DNA from: Prosapia bicincta | Lineage: Eukaryota > Arthropoda > Insecta > Hemiptera > Cercopidae | Reading direction: 5' to 3' | NCBI GenBank assembly: GCA_036971475.1 | Contig: JBAIZL010000001.1 | Location: forward strand, 139,718,192-139,782,191 | DNA length: 64,000 nt | Shown here: positions 35,161 through 45,800 of the stretch, piece after piece | How the letters are laid out: each line of letters starts with the position of its first letter | How positions within the stretch are numbered: position 1 is the stretch's first letter | Program-made: the position numbers and the translations under genes | Notes under the pieces: generated by a model | What the model saw: only the letters and a program-made list of their open reading frames with translations | Told to the model about the DNA's origin: nothing | Databases searched by the model: none

Positions 35161-35569
35161 GCAACTTCAGTTGAAACCTTTTAGTTTTGCTTAGAAAATT
35201 ATACATAAAGATTTTGTAACTCTTTTATTTTTTTAGTAAGAGTCAGTATTTGTTAATTTATAATTTACGCTACTGATCTCAGCACTTATTACTGTGTTTT
35301 AATTTTATGATTTTATAAATTTACTTTGGTTTTTCTTTATTATAATCTATACATTTGATTGTATAAAATTATTTTTTTATGTGCTTTGAAATGCCTTTTA
35401 TTTTCAATTAATATACAGAATAAGTTGCCAAATTTGTTTAATAATTATTTGTAAAAGAAAAACGATTATATTTATTAATATTAGCCGGTGTGTTCATCTT
35501 GTATGACTCCTGCACAGAGCTGGAGTCCATAAAAGCAAAGATCCGTCTGATATTTAAAAGCAGGGAAGA

Positions 35570-35572
<3 letters not shown>

Positions 35573-35608
<36 letters not shown>

Positions 35609-35620
35609 CGCTCTCTCTTT
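35573..35620. repeat. (CT)n microsatellite
   Basis: CT repeats with a few CG interruptions. Confidence 0.9.
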
Positions 35621-36689
35621 TAATGTTACTTTCTATTCCATTTCCCCTTTAACTAAGTTTATGCTCTGATAACATGTATATATTACTTTTGCCATAGAAA
35701 AAATATTTTAAAATAATTATTGAGATATATTTTTATTTTGTTTTTTGTATCACATTTTTTGGCTAATCTCTTTTATTTAGGATATTACTTAACGTTTTCA
35801 TTCTTTTTTTCTTACTCTTTTTCTCTTTTATACAACATTTCTAAAGTTTTTCTTTTTTTTTCATCTTAAGTTGCTTTTCTATCCCTGTCGGATTTTCTGA
35901 GCGGTTAGTTAATTTTTTTTATTCTATAGTTTATCTATTCGACTCTTAACTGTTAACTGTTAATGAGTTTAACACATTATTCTACTTAGTCTTCTGTTGT
36001 TTTTTCTTTATATTCGTGTTGCTCTGTATTTGCTATATCTTATATGCTGCAGTTCTCTAGTAATTTATTTTTGGTCGATTTCTCCCATGTTTACGTACCG
36101 ATGGAATTTTTCAATTTATGTACTTAATGACTTATGCACTTATAACAATATTTTACACTTCTAGTTTACATTTTTTTAATGTAGTAATACATATTTAATG
36201 TACATTTATCTATACATAAATAATGTATTTTTTTTGTATATTTCTACATATAGTAATATATAGTAATAAATAGATAAATGTAGACATAAATATGAAAACC
36301 CCTTTGCTGAAAACAGTCTTTGATACAAGTAAACCAATTTGGGTAAACCATGTTATTTTATTAAAATAATTTTTTTAAGTTAACATTTATAAAGATTGTA
36401 ATTTATTAAAGCTATAATTTCATAAAGATTGAAATTTATATTTATTTTATAAAAGGTATAGACACTAATTTAAAAATTTTATAACTCTATATTTTGACCA
36501 ATAGCTTCAAAACGTTTATAGGCATTTCACTAATACAGTTACAAAAATCAGAAAGTTACATCTAAACTCATACTAACTTTTGATGATTCTAAAATTTCCC
36601 TAAATATCTGATGATAAAGGCTGCATCAAAAGAGTTTACTTGTTACTACTCATTTGCTCAATATTCTAGCGAAATGCTCAGTTCTGTAC
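35621..36689. other. AT-rich, no supported feature
   Basis: T-rich on the + strand throughout; no frame or repeat I can support. Confidence 0.4.
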
Positions 36690-37025
36690 TTATAAATTAA
36701 TTGTTTATTAATTATAGTTACGCTACTATACTCTCTATTGCTTTTGTATTATTATCCATATTTGTATTTTGTTCCTATAGTCTTTGTTTCCTCGTGTCAA
36801 AAAATACCGGCTATCTCAGTCTCTTTTCATCTCTTCCATTACATCTACTATAATCTCCTATAAGCTCAATATAACTTTAATTTACTTTCTTCATTCACTT
36901 TATCTTTTCTTTCAAATTCGCTGCTCTTTCTTTCTTTAACATTAATCTAATTTTTACTTTCTCCGTCTTTATTCAAAATTTAATATTTCTTGTTTTCGAT
37001 TTATTTACAGATAATTATCACTTTA
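36690..37025 (-). repeat. dispersed repeat, inverted partner of 10510-10850
   Basis: Reverse-complement copy of the 10510-10850 element, with blocks such as TTCCTATAGTCTTTGTTTCC and TACAGATAATTATCACTTTA in matching order. Confidence 0.7.
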
Positions 37026-37539
37026 TTGTTGCAAATTGCCTGTATATTCGTTACTTTTTTTCTCTGTTCTTGCATGTTTTTTTCTAAATAGCTAACCCCC
37101 TTACTTTGTATTAGTTTTCTGAAGGATTCCTTATATAATGTTTTCACTTCTTTATATCGTTGATACAAATGCTATCCAATATATTTTTACAGAGATCTAT
37201 TAGTATCTCTATTTACGATATCTTGTATTAAATCTATCTAATGGTTTTTGTGGTTTTACGGCGATTCGCCAGTGTGACTATCACCGCCTTAGATCGAAAA
37301 GAAAGGATTGTAAGTATAGGTAGGATTAAGTAAAGAATATGGAACCCTAACTTAGGGGATATAAGGGGAATACTACTAAGTCATGTGTGCAGGATCACGC
37401 GCCTGAAGTAAACCTACTCTCAACCGGAGTATAAAGAGGTGTTTATCTAATACATTCTCTCTTATAACTGAGCGAGAACAGCAATAATTAACTCCCCAAT
37501 TATTTTAATATGGTAAGTTCGTATTTTACTTTGCTATTT

Positions 37540-38940
37540 ATTAATGTTCTAGCACTCTCAATAAATACTTCTAATAGGAGATACGCTTTTGAAATACGGA
37601 CTAATGTTCTAACTAAACACCTCCTACAAAGGGGATGCTCTTTTAAACGCCCATAATAAACGATCCCTACAAAGGAGAAACACTTTTAAACGAGAGTTTA
37701 AATATTTTTTTAAACGTCTCCTCAAAAGAAATGCTGTTCTAAATACTCTCAATAAATACTCTTAAAGGAGATAAGCTTTTAAAATACTAATGAAATGTTC
37801 TCATTAAACACGACCTCAGTACATAAAGTCTTCTAAAAGAGCTACGATATAGTTTTATCTCCTCATAGAATATACTCTTTTAAATGAGCTACGATATAGT
37901 TTTATCTCCTCATAGAATATACTCTTTTGAATGAGCTACGATATAGTTTTATCTCCTCATAGAATATACTCTTTTTAATGAGCTACGATATAGTTTTATC
38001 TCCTCATAGAATATACTCTTTTGAATGAGCTACGATATAGTTTTATCTCCTCATAGAATATACTCTTTTGAATGAGCTACGATATAGTTTTATCTCCTCT
38101 AGATTATACTCTTTTGAATGAGCTACGATATAGTTTTATCTCCTCATAGAGTATACTCTTTTGAATGAGCTACGATATAGTTTTATCTCCTCATAGAGTA
38201 TACTCTTTTGAATGAGCTACGATATAGTTTTATTTCCTCATAGAGTATACTCTTTTGAATGAGCTACGATATAGTTTTATCTCCTCATAGAATATACTCT
38301 TTTGAATGAGCTACGATATAGTTTTATCTCCTCTAGATTATACTCTTTTGAATGAGCTACGATATAGTTTTATCTCCTCATAGAGTATACTCTTTTGAAT
38401 GAGCTACGATATAGTTTTATCTCCTCATAGAATATACTCTTTTGAATGAGCTACGATATAGTTTTATCTCCTCGTAGAATATACTCTTTTGAATGAGCTA
38501 CGATATAGTTTTATCTCCTCATAGAATATACTCTTTTGAATGAGCTACGATATAGTTTTATCTCCTCATAGAATATACTCTTTTGAATGAGCTACGATAT
38601 AGTTTTATCTTCTCATAGAATATACTCTTTTGAATGAGCTACGATATAGTTTTATCTTCTTATAGAATATACTCTTTTGAATGAGCTACGATATAGTTTT
38701 ATCTTCTCATAGAATATACTCTTTTGAATGAGCTATGATATGTTTTCATTAAACGTCTCCTCAAAAGAGATCCTGTTTTAAATACTCTCAATAAATGACT
38801 CCTAAAAGGAAATAAACATTTAAAATACCATTAAAAGGTTCTCCTTAAACAGATCCTAAAAAAAGTTGCTCTTTTAAATGAGATAAGAAATGTTCTCACA
38901 AAAAAGTCCCCTTATAGAATATACGCTTTGGAAACTGTGC
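37540..38940. repeat. 47-bp satellite with 19 core copies and diverged flanks
   Basis: Core 37839-38731: 19 units of GAGCTACGATATAGTTTTAT + CTCCTCATAGAATATACTCT + TTTGAAT. Two units carry CTCCTCTAGATTATA and are one base shorter. On both sides (about 37540-37838 and 38732-38940) are much more diverged ~50-bp units with CTCCTAAAAGGAGAT/AACGCTTTTAAA-type words, i.e. the aged edges of the same array around a recently homogenised centre. Confidence 0.9.
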
Positions 38941-38999
38941 TAAAAGTACATATATTTTGAGGTATTTATGGTACAATACGTTTATTCAGAATGGGGGCA

Positions 39000-39726
39000 C
39001 AGAAAGCTCTAACACCTGTATAATGTTGCATCAAGATCGTATTGCTTCGTTCTATTAATATCTTTGATTTATCTTTACATACGTCAAGGATAACCGTAAT
39101 GTTAGGCGGTGTTTTTCGTGTCATATTTTATAATTAAAGTAATGTTTTTAATTTTCACCTGAAATATTTAGAAAAGTCAAATAAAGCAGCTCATAATGAG
39201 AGTAACCTTGTAACTACGCTCATGTTCAGTAGTGACTCGTCCGCTAATTTGCTTCAAAGCTACGTCATCACGACAATATTTATGTTTCATACATCCTACA
39301 CTATTTTATTTATGAGACCTTTTATAATGACAAACTCAATGTTATTTCAGTTACTTAATAAATAGTCTTTTAGCACGGAAAACATCAAATTATAAACATT
39401 GAATCTGACTCCCACTACGTAACTGGTTTCTACAAATACATATTCAAAGGAGACGGTTCTCTATAACGTCCCACCCTAAGCACCATAATGTGGCATTACG
39501 TCATAGGAACACATTAAAGTTATACATACATTTATGTATATAAAACAGCCCTTGTCTGTAAAGCCGGTAATAAAATGAGTTACCCCTTGCTCACCAAGGG
39601 CGTAAACGAACCAACCCCCAACGTCATAAAGAGAACGCGCTGTCTGTCTATCGGGAGTGTTTGGACGAAATTTAACTGCCTGGATCATTTATGATTTATG
39701 AGACTTGAAATTCTAAACATGAATTT
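39000..39726. other. no supported feature
   Basis: AT-rich; a 70-codon minus-strand frame at 39476-39688 shows no domain. Confidence 0.4.
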
Positions 39727-39827
39727 GTGTGTGTGTGTGTGCGCGCGCGCGCACGTGTGTGTGCGTATGCGCGTGCGTGCGTATGTGTGTGTGTGTGTGT
39801 GTGTGTGTCTGTGTGTGTGTGTGTGTG

Positions 39828-39924
<97 letters not shown>

Positions 39925-39930
39925 AGAGAG
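39727..39930. repeat. compound (TG)n/(GC)/(AG)n microsatellite
   Basis: TG repeats with a GCGCGC block near 39741-39750 and several CGTG/ATGCG interruptions, then a pure TG run to 39909 and AG to 39930. The Cys-Val ORFs in all three forward frames are repeat translation. Confidence 0.95.
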
Positions 39931-40003
39931 ACCGGCTCTAGTGTGTTTAGAATAAATTAAAATGTAACTAGCCCGTTCTGCTACAATATCGAAATAATCT
40001 AAG

Positions 40004-40394
40004 TATGGATGAGCCGATTCCGATTCTCGATTCCAGGAATCGTCGATACTAATAGTTTCGAGTAATCGCCGATACTCGTTTCTCCATTGGTTAAGGTGCT
40101 GATTCCGATTCTTGCTTTTTATAACTGTTAAAATACATGCGACATGTGCGGTGTAATTTATTGGAAAAATAATTAATTAATAACTATGTCTTAGTTATGT
40201 ATTAGTCGCTATGAATGAATTAAAAGATTGAAGCAAACGCCAATTTGAGTAACTAAAATATTATTATTATTATTTGTGACGCAACAATAAGACTATCGGC
40301 ATTTCTCGTCCGTTTGTTTGTCACCGCTCTTCTGGCACTGATGTCCCACTCTCACTCATGCGAGCTCTCTCCCTCTCCCTCTCTCTCTCTCTCT

Positions 40395-40439
<45 letters not shown>

Positions 40440-40845
40440 CCTCTATCTATCCATCTATATATCTATCTCTTTCTCTCCATCTCATGCCGCCACCGCTTCA
40501 TAGATGTCAAAATTGCTGTATGAAGACATATTGCAAATGTGCACTGAAATATACGGTTGTAATACTTTTCGTACTACGGTTGTAAATAATTCACTACTTT
40601 TTCCCGATATGTTTTCATGCTTCCAGAAATTACTACCTGTAATTGCAAATGAAGGTTGAACGTGTTATGTAGCCTATTACATTAAAACAGAACTTATAAA
40701 AGGTTTCAACATATGACCAAAATGTTAACTAAATTCATTATTAGAGAATATCATGTATAACTTAAAAGAATCGAGAATCGAAAGAAAATTTTTAGAATCG
40801 AAATTGGAATCGGAATCGAAAATTTTAGTAATTGACCCATCCCTA
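40004..40845. mobile_element. non-autonomous hAT-like element with 8-bp target duplication
   Basis: Left end TATGGATGAGCCGATTCCGA and right end read on the minus strand TAGGGATGGGTCAATTACTA are matching short terminal inverted repeats. GATTCCGATTC/GAATCGGAATCGA repeats lie just inside both ends. Flanks AATCTAAG (39996-40003) and AATATAAG (40846-40853) match at seven of eight positions, the duplication length of hAT elements. The 842-bp interior has no transposase; it holds a CT array (40369-40437). Confidence 0.7.
40369..40437. repeat. (CT)n microsatellite inside the hAT-like element
   Basis: CT repeats with CCCT interruptions; the Ser-Leu ORFs are repeat translation. Confidence 0.9.
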
Positions 40846-40949
40846 AATATAAGCATTGACTGTCCAAACGGTAATTGAAATTTATTCTAGTAGTTCTTCG
40901 CTCATTATTCGAGAGTTTTTGGTATAGATCCATGGAATCTCATCAACCT

Positions 40950-41000
40950 AAACCGAAACATTTGAGCCATCATCTTCGGTTATGTAATTTGAAAATTAAA
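40950..41000 (-). mobile_element. possible PLE-like tail
   Basis: Minus strand ACCGAAGATGATGGCTCAAA + TGTTTCGG: GAAGATGATGG box but no clean CGAAA box. Weak member of the pattern. Confidence 0.25.
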
Positions 41001-41061
41001 AAAAAAACATTTACAACAGTTTGAATGATAAGTACATAATAACAAACGTCAACTCACAATC

Positions 41062-41125
41062 AGTAATTTTTTCTTTAAGGCGTTTCAAGGGTAAAATGAT
41101 ATCATAAGGGAGTGTTGTTAATAAA
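41062..41125 (-). mobile_element. PLE-like tail (related to 14335-14410)
   Basis: Minus strand: CACTCCCTTATGATATCATT + TTACCCTTGAAACGCC, with downstream TGAGTTGACGTTTGTTATTA, similar in layout to the 14335 tail (GTTGGCGTTTTTTATTAA). The stem pairing is poor. Confidence 0.35.
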
Positions 41126-41474
41126 ACATCTAAACTATAACCAGTTATAAGTAATAGTTTAGATGTATAGTACATGAGGTTTAACGGTGTCCCTCGTTCT
41201 GCTCTAGCATTTGACTACTAGCCTAACTGAAAACATTATACAATACATATATTGTCTCTTTCGTAATCGCGTCTCTTTCTTTGCAGAAGCAGAGCAACAC
41301 ATTTAAAGAGCATGTCTACATCAAACTATTACAGTATTATCATTTAGATAACTATAGCTGTTTACACTTTAAACATGACAATGATGTTTTCTGAAGTGTT
41401 GGGTTTTGACCCAGTGCACCCTAGCGCTCTAAAGATCAGAGACTTGGTTAAACCTCACGCACTGTACTGTTTAT

Positions 41475-41540
41475 ACTCACTGATGATGGCAATGCCATTG
41501 AGATTTGCTGAGGAATATCTTATCGATTGTGAATTTGTTC
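41475..41540 (+). mobile_element. possible PLE-like tail
   Basis: ACTCACTGATGATGGCAATG + CCATTGAGATTTGC: an exact CTGATGATG box and a TGGCA/GCCA stem, but GAGA in place of GAAA. It overlaps a 62-codon frame (41375-41563) that I do not consider a gene. Confidence 0.3.
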
Positions 41541-42119
41541 GTTATTACGTAATATTTTCGTAATTATTTATTGTCGTCAAAAGTAAAGTCTTATTTATTT
41601 TCAGAGTATGAAATTATTATTCTCTATGTCTTACCTTGAAATGTGTTAATGTAAAGCTCATTTATTTAATTGTATCTAGACCCTTTAAGACCAGAGCTGT
41701 GTTTGGTAGATAAATGTTAGTACATAAAATGTGCAGAGGTAGATAAATACGTATAGTAGCAAAGGATGAGAGACAAGCCGTGAAAACCTTCAATGACGGG
41801 TCATTTCTTGTTAAACAGATACATCTCATCTTAAAGGGAAGTGTTTGGAAGTGAAGAGAGGCGGAACATTGTAGATGTAAATATCTGAAGTGCGAATGTA
41901 AGACCTTAGGGCGGAGCCCTGTTAGCTGAGAACAGTTCCTGGAAGACGGCTTTAAACAAAAGTAGCCTTTTAAACCATCGAAATTCTGTTGTACATTGCG
42001 TTTTTATCATTTGCACAGTATTTAAGGGTGTAAGAAAATTTTGTAATATTTTACTTAAACTAAATTTTTTCAACGCTTGTATATTATTAATTGAATCCAT
42101 TTTCGACCTAACCAATTAT

Positions 42120-42208
42120 GTACACCGGCGAAAAGCTTCAGCAAAATTGTAAATGTTGAATAAAATACATCTTGATTATGAACTTTTTGAAGTTATTAAA
42201 TAATTATA
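42120..42208 (+). repeat. 5' terminal direct repeat of the PLE
   Basis: GTACACCGGCGAAAAGCTTC, AGCAAAATTGTAAATG, ACATCTTGATTATGAACTTT and TTGAAGTTATTAAATAAT match 45093-45187; a ~17-bp stretch (GCTGAAATTGTAAAG) in the 3' copy is missing here. Confidence 0.85.
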
Positions 42209-43134
42209 ATAAATCAAGAAAAAATAATCATCTTTATTGTAATATAATTGCCTATCGGGGTTTTGATGATATAATAGTGATGAATGTGCTATGTTCTATT
42301 GAAGAATTTATATTTGGAGTAAATTATAATACTTTGGATTATATTTGGAGTAAATTGTAATACTTTGGTAAGTCAAAAAGTAAATACAGATTGGCAAACA
42401 AGGTCATCTTTTATCACAACACGAATGGAAATCATTGACAATAAACGTTTACAAAATAAATTCAATCAACCTATATACACAGGATTATATAATGACAATA
42501 TAAACATTATTATAAATTGGATATTGATGATAATAATAATAATTGAGATTACAATTGGGAGTATATAAATATAGATTGATTATATAAAAAATAACAATTA
42601 TAAGATTTTAATTCGAAAATATGAAAATTATAAATATTTAGATAACAATATTAGAATGGTAATTCATGTTAACATGGCAAAGACATAATAGATTGTAAAC
42701 TTTTATAAATAACAGTTATAATAATTGATTTGATTTCAGATAATTGATAATACTGATATTTTTATAGTGGAATTATATTACTCCAATTTAAAATATTATT
42801 TTATAAACAATTAAATAATAATTTTATTATATTAAGACAATTATTAAAAAAATAATAATTGATATTAACTAGTTTGTAAGAAAAAAATTTTATTATTGTT
42901 ACGGATTATTTTAGCTTTAGATATTTATTACTGATATAATTAATATGGACAAATAAGTTTTAACGGTAAATGAATGAATATATTTACAATATTTTATGAA
43001 ATAAGTATATAAAAAAAAATTTTTTTATTAATAATTACAAAATTTTAAAATATTGACTCTATTGTAATAATTTAGAATAAGAAATTTATAGGTGTTTTAT
43101 ATTAATGTTAGTACTGTGCTGAATTGATTGCACT

Positions 43135-44385
43135 ATGATTTCTATGAAACAAAATAATTTTAATTCAACTAAAACACTAAACTTATATCAAAAAAAGAAA
43201 ATACAATTAATGAACAATAACTGTAATATTTTCTTTAACAAAAAATGTATACAATATAATATAATACCTAACTATGCTAAAATTTACATTAAAAATAAAA
43301 GTACAGCAGCACAAAAAACTAATATTATGGCAGAAAAAATTTGGATAAAAAATGAAATTAAAGATCTATATAAAAAGCAAAATAATTTAACAACTGATAT
43401 ATATAAGTTACATTTGGAATTAACAAAATCTTTACATATTTTGAATTGGAATAGGAAATATCACAAAATACATGAAACAATTATAAAACTTAGGAAGATA
43501 AAAATAGAAAAAATTAATAAAAAAATTAATATTTTATTGAAAAATAAAGAAACAAATAGGACTCCTATAAAAATATTTTATAAGTATAAAATACCAATAT
43601 TAAATGGACTCATAAAATTACATAAAAATGACAAACCAATACGACCTTTAATTAACTTCAAACAAGCACCATCTTATAAAATATCTAAAATTATATCATG
43701 CATATTAAAAGACAAAATAAAATTAGACAATAGATATACTATTAAAAATACATATGATTTAATTGATAAAATTAAAGATATAAAAATTGATAATAAAACT
43801 AAATTAATTTCTTTAGATATTAAAAATATGTACACTAACATACCATTGAAGGACACATATAAAATAATACATGATAAATTAAATTTAAATTTAAAAGACA
43901 AAGAAGAAATTCATGAAATAATAAATATCGTAAAAATAATATTAGAACAAAATTATTTTACATATAATAAAGAAATATATAAACAAATGGATGGTTTGGT
44001 AATGGGTTTTCCATTATCAACTATAATCTCCGAAATATTTTTACAACATTTAGACAATGACATAATTGAAATCATAAATAAATATGACAAAAATGGAATA
44101 TGGTACAGATATGTAGATGACGGAATTTATATTTCTACAAATAATGGCATAAATTTAGATTTAATAATTGAAGAAATAAACAACTTACATCACAATATAA
44201 AATTTTCCCTCGAAATTGAATGTAACAACACACTTAATTACCTTGATATTACAATATATAACCAGATTGACAAATTAGGTTACGCAATATATAGAAAACC
44301 CATGATTACTGATAATATTATACCAAACCATTCCAATCATCCATATAATCAAAAGATTATGGCATGCTTTTACAACCTATTGTAG
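43135..44385 (+). CDS. Penelope-like reverse transcriptase
   Basis: RNA-dependent DNA polymerase of a retroelement. The N-terminal region (residues 1-100) contains the KKCIQYNIIPNYAKIYI stretch typical of the PLE N-terminal extension. RT motifs: NGLIKLHKNDKPIRPLIN at 157-174 (PLEs usually have GLPKxHK; the Pro is Ile here), SLDIKNMYTNIP at 226-237 with first catalytic Asp 228, QMDGLVMGFPLSTI at 284-297 (the usual MGSPLS has Phe for Ser), and YRYVDDG at 324-330 with Asp 328 and 329. Downstream LNYLDITIY (367-375) and YRKP (386-389) are family hallmarks. The ORF stops in the middle of the conserved thumb region, where the expected continuation sits in the next frame (44364-44861). All three catalytic Asp are intact. 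Codon use is extremely A-rich. The start at 43135 is the first Met; the true start may differ. Confidence 0.9.
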   Translation: MISMKQNNFNSTKTLNLYQKKKIQLMNNNCNIFFNKKCIQYNIIPNYAKIYIKNKSTAAQKTNIMAEKIWIKNEIKDLYKKQNNLTTDIYKLHLELTKSLHILNWNRKYHKIHETIIKLRKIKIEKINKKINILLKNKETNRTPIKIFYKYKIPILNGLIKLHKNDKPIRPLINFKQAPSYKISKIISCILKDKIKLDNRYTIKNTYDLIDKIKDIKIDNKTKLISLDIKNMYTNIPLKDTYKIIHDKLNLNLKDKEEIHEIINIVKIILEQNYFTYNKEIYKQMDGLVMGFPLSTIISEIFLQHLDNDIIEIINKYDKNGIWYRYVDDGIYISTNNGINLDLIIEEINNLHHNIKFSLEIECNNTLNYLDITIYNQIDKLGYAIYRKPMITDNIIPNHSNHPYNQKIMACFYNLL

Positions 44386-44861
44386 CCTATAGGATGTATA
44401 AAATACCGTTAAATAAACAAAATAGACAAAATAAATTAAACATAATATATCAATTAGCTTCAGTAAACGGTTATAAAAGGAAGACTATAGATAAATTGAA
44501 TAGTAACGTTCAGAATAAATTACTAAATTATAACAGACAAATTATAAGTAAAAATGAAACAAAATGGACTAAATTTATTTACACGGGTTATGAAATTAAA
44601 TCACTTAAAAAGTTGTTTAAAAATACTAATATTAAATTTGCGTTTTATACAAACAATACAATCAATATTCTTATTTTGAATCAAAGTAATTACATTAGTA
44701 AATTGGATTTATGTGGGATATATAGTATAAATTGCCAAGATTGCAATAAAAATTATGTAGGTCAAATGAAAAAGAAAATAAAGGATCGCGACAAGGAACA
44801 TCTCAATGCGTATATAAAACCAGATGAATGTTGTGGAAAACCTATATATCTACAAGTATAA
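44364..44861 (+). CDS. Penelope-like RT C-terminus and GIY-YIG endonuclease (frame-shifted, truncated)
   Basis: Continues the PLE protein in another frame: residues 8-40 read AYRMYKIPLN and IIYQLASVNGY, the conserved thumb/linker that follows the RT. Then comes a linker with WTKFIYTGYEIKSLKKLFKN (about 69-88) and a GIY-YIG domain: CGIYSINCQDC at 117-127, NYVG at 130-133, Arg 142 and EHL at 145-147. The two cysteine pairs around GIY are typical of the PLE CCHH variant. The frame ends after DECCGKPIYLQV, before the usual catalytic Glu and terminal Asn, so the nuclease is probably inactive. The ORFs overlap by 22 nt; PLEs normally have one ORF here, so a frameshift mutation is likelier than programmed shifting. 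The ATG at 44364 is probably not a true start. Confidence 0.85.
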   Translation: MLLQPIVAYRMYKIPLNKQNRQNKLNIIYQLASVNGYKRKTIDKLNSNVQNKLLNYNRQIISKNETKWTKFIYTGYEIKSLKKLFKNTNIKFAFYTNNTINILILNQSNYISKLDLCGIYSINCQDCNKNYVGQMKKKIKDRDKEHLNAYIKPDECCGKPIYLQV

Positions 44862-45092
44862 ATTAAATAACATACTTATTAAAGAACAGTCCCAACTTAA
44901 ATCTAAACACAACACAATTTTTCATGTTTTGGATAGAATTTAAGATTTTATCAAACAGATAGTTCATTTAATGTAAAACAAATAGATTAAAGGAATAAGT
45001 TATCAGTGGTTTATGTACATAGTGCAATCAATTAGAGTAATGTTTAAATAGTTTTACAAACCATGTTAGTAGTCTTTGAGAATGCTGGAACT

Positions 45093-45183
45093 GTACACCG
45101 GTGAAAAGCTTCAGCAAAATTGTAAATGTGCTGAAATTGTAAAGATAAAATACATCTTGATTATGAACTTTTTGAAGTTATTA

Positions 45184-45187
<4 letters not shown>
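45093..45187 (+). repeat. 3' terminal direct repeat of the PLE with hairpin
   Basis: Matches 42120-42208. Here the upstream context is CTTTGAGAATGCTGGAACTG + TACACCGGTGAAAAGC: a TTGAGAATG box, a CTGG/CCGG stem and TGAAAAGC, followed by a TTCAGC...GCTGAA hairpin. It is the in-place version of the tail modules found elsewhere in the window. Confidence 0.8.

Positions 45188-45276
<89 letters not shown>
45188..45276. repeat. compound (TA)n(TG)n microsatellite at the PLE 3' end
   Basis: Begins exactly where the terminal repeat ends (TTAAATAATATATA). TA to 45250, TG to 45276. Confidence 0.95.
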
Positions 45277-45544
45277 AGGAGAGTGTAAACTCATAGTAGG
45301 AATTGAATAAAAAGATAAAATAAATACATCTCTTACTCTTCTTCAACTTAAGAAAATAACTTACATACGAACAGCTAAAAAATTTTACGTTTGCTATATT
45401 TGCTGGTGGAACCGCAATTATGGTAGTTAACTATTGTAATATTGAATAAACAGTAAAATTATAATCAGTCATTGATATCGTATAGTGTAGGACTAAAAAA
45501 TGTGAATAAAATTAAATGAATTGAAATCTTTTTATGTGAACTTC

Positions 45545-45630
45545 ACTAATGAATATATAAACCGATTACGAGCGGTCGTGCTTGAACCAGCGCCGCGGTG
45601 ATCCGCTTCTCTGACGAAAATATAACACAA
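45545..45630 (-). other. possible tRNA-like/SINE fragment
   Basis: Minus strand GGTTCAAGCACGACC resembles a B box, preceded by CGGATCACCGCGGCGCT. No complete tRNA cloverleaf or SINE tail found. Confidence 0.25.
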
Positions 45631-45681
45631 TAACTCCATCCCTAATACAGGAAGATGTATTGGCCAGTAGTAACATACTGG

Positions 45682-45800
45682 TCCTTGTCAATATCTAGTA
45701 ATCTTTTGCTTCATGAACAAGTCTTCAAACCAATGTGGACATACAGTATATAGTAGTCACCTTTGGTGGTGCTCCAATTAAAACAATAGAACTACTATGT
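45682..45800 (+). repeat. diverged, isolated monomer of the 328-bp satellite
   Basis: TCCTTGTCAATATCTAGTAA, CTTTTGCTTCATGAACAAGT, AACCAATGTGGACATA, GTACC-like GTGCTCCAATTAAAACAATA and GAACTACTATG parallel the satellite unit in order, with many differences. It lies ~1.15 kb before the array. Confidence 0.7.

Larger units (their letters stand above)
42120..45190 (+). mobile_element. Penelope-like retroelement, nearly complete
   Basis: The unit is bounded by direct repeats (42120-42208 and 45093-45187), as PLEs have LTR-like terminal repeats. It carries an RT ORF (43135-44385) and an overlapping ORF with a GIY-YIG motif (44364-44861), the domain order of PLEs with an endonuclease. It ends in (TA)n(TG)n. 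Base composition is extremely A-rich on the + strand, unlike the exons at 1557 or 7145. The ORF break and C-terminal truncation indicate a recently degraded copy. The region 42209-43134 before the RT ORF is AT-rich with no domain; GGTAAGT at 42367-42373 could be a 5' splice site (some PLEs retain introns), but I cannot show an intron. Confidence 0.85.

Noticed and set aside
37560..38760. Regularly spaced repeats that could be taken for a CRISPR array
   Set aside because: Head-to-tail satellite with no unique spacers, in an insect-like genome.
39698..39960. Cys-Val-rich ORFs in three frames
   Set aside because: Translated TG microsatellite, not a cysteine-rich peptide gene.
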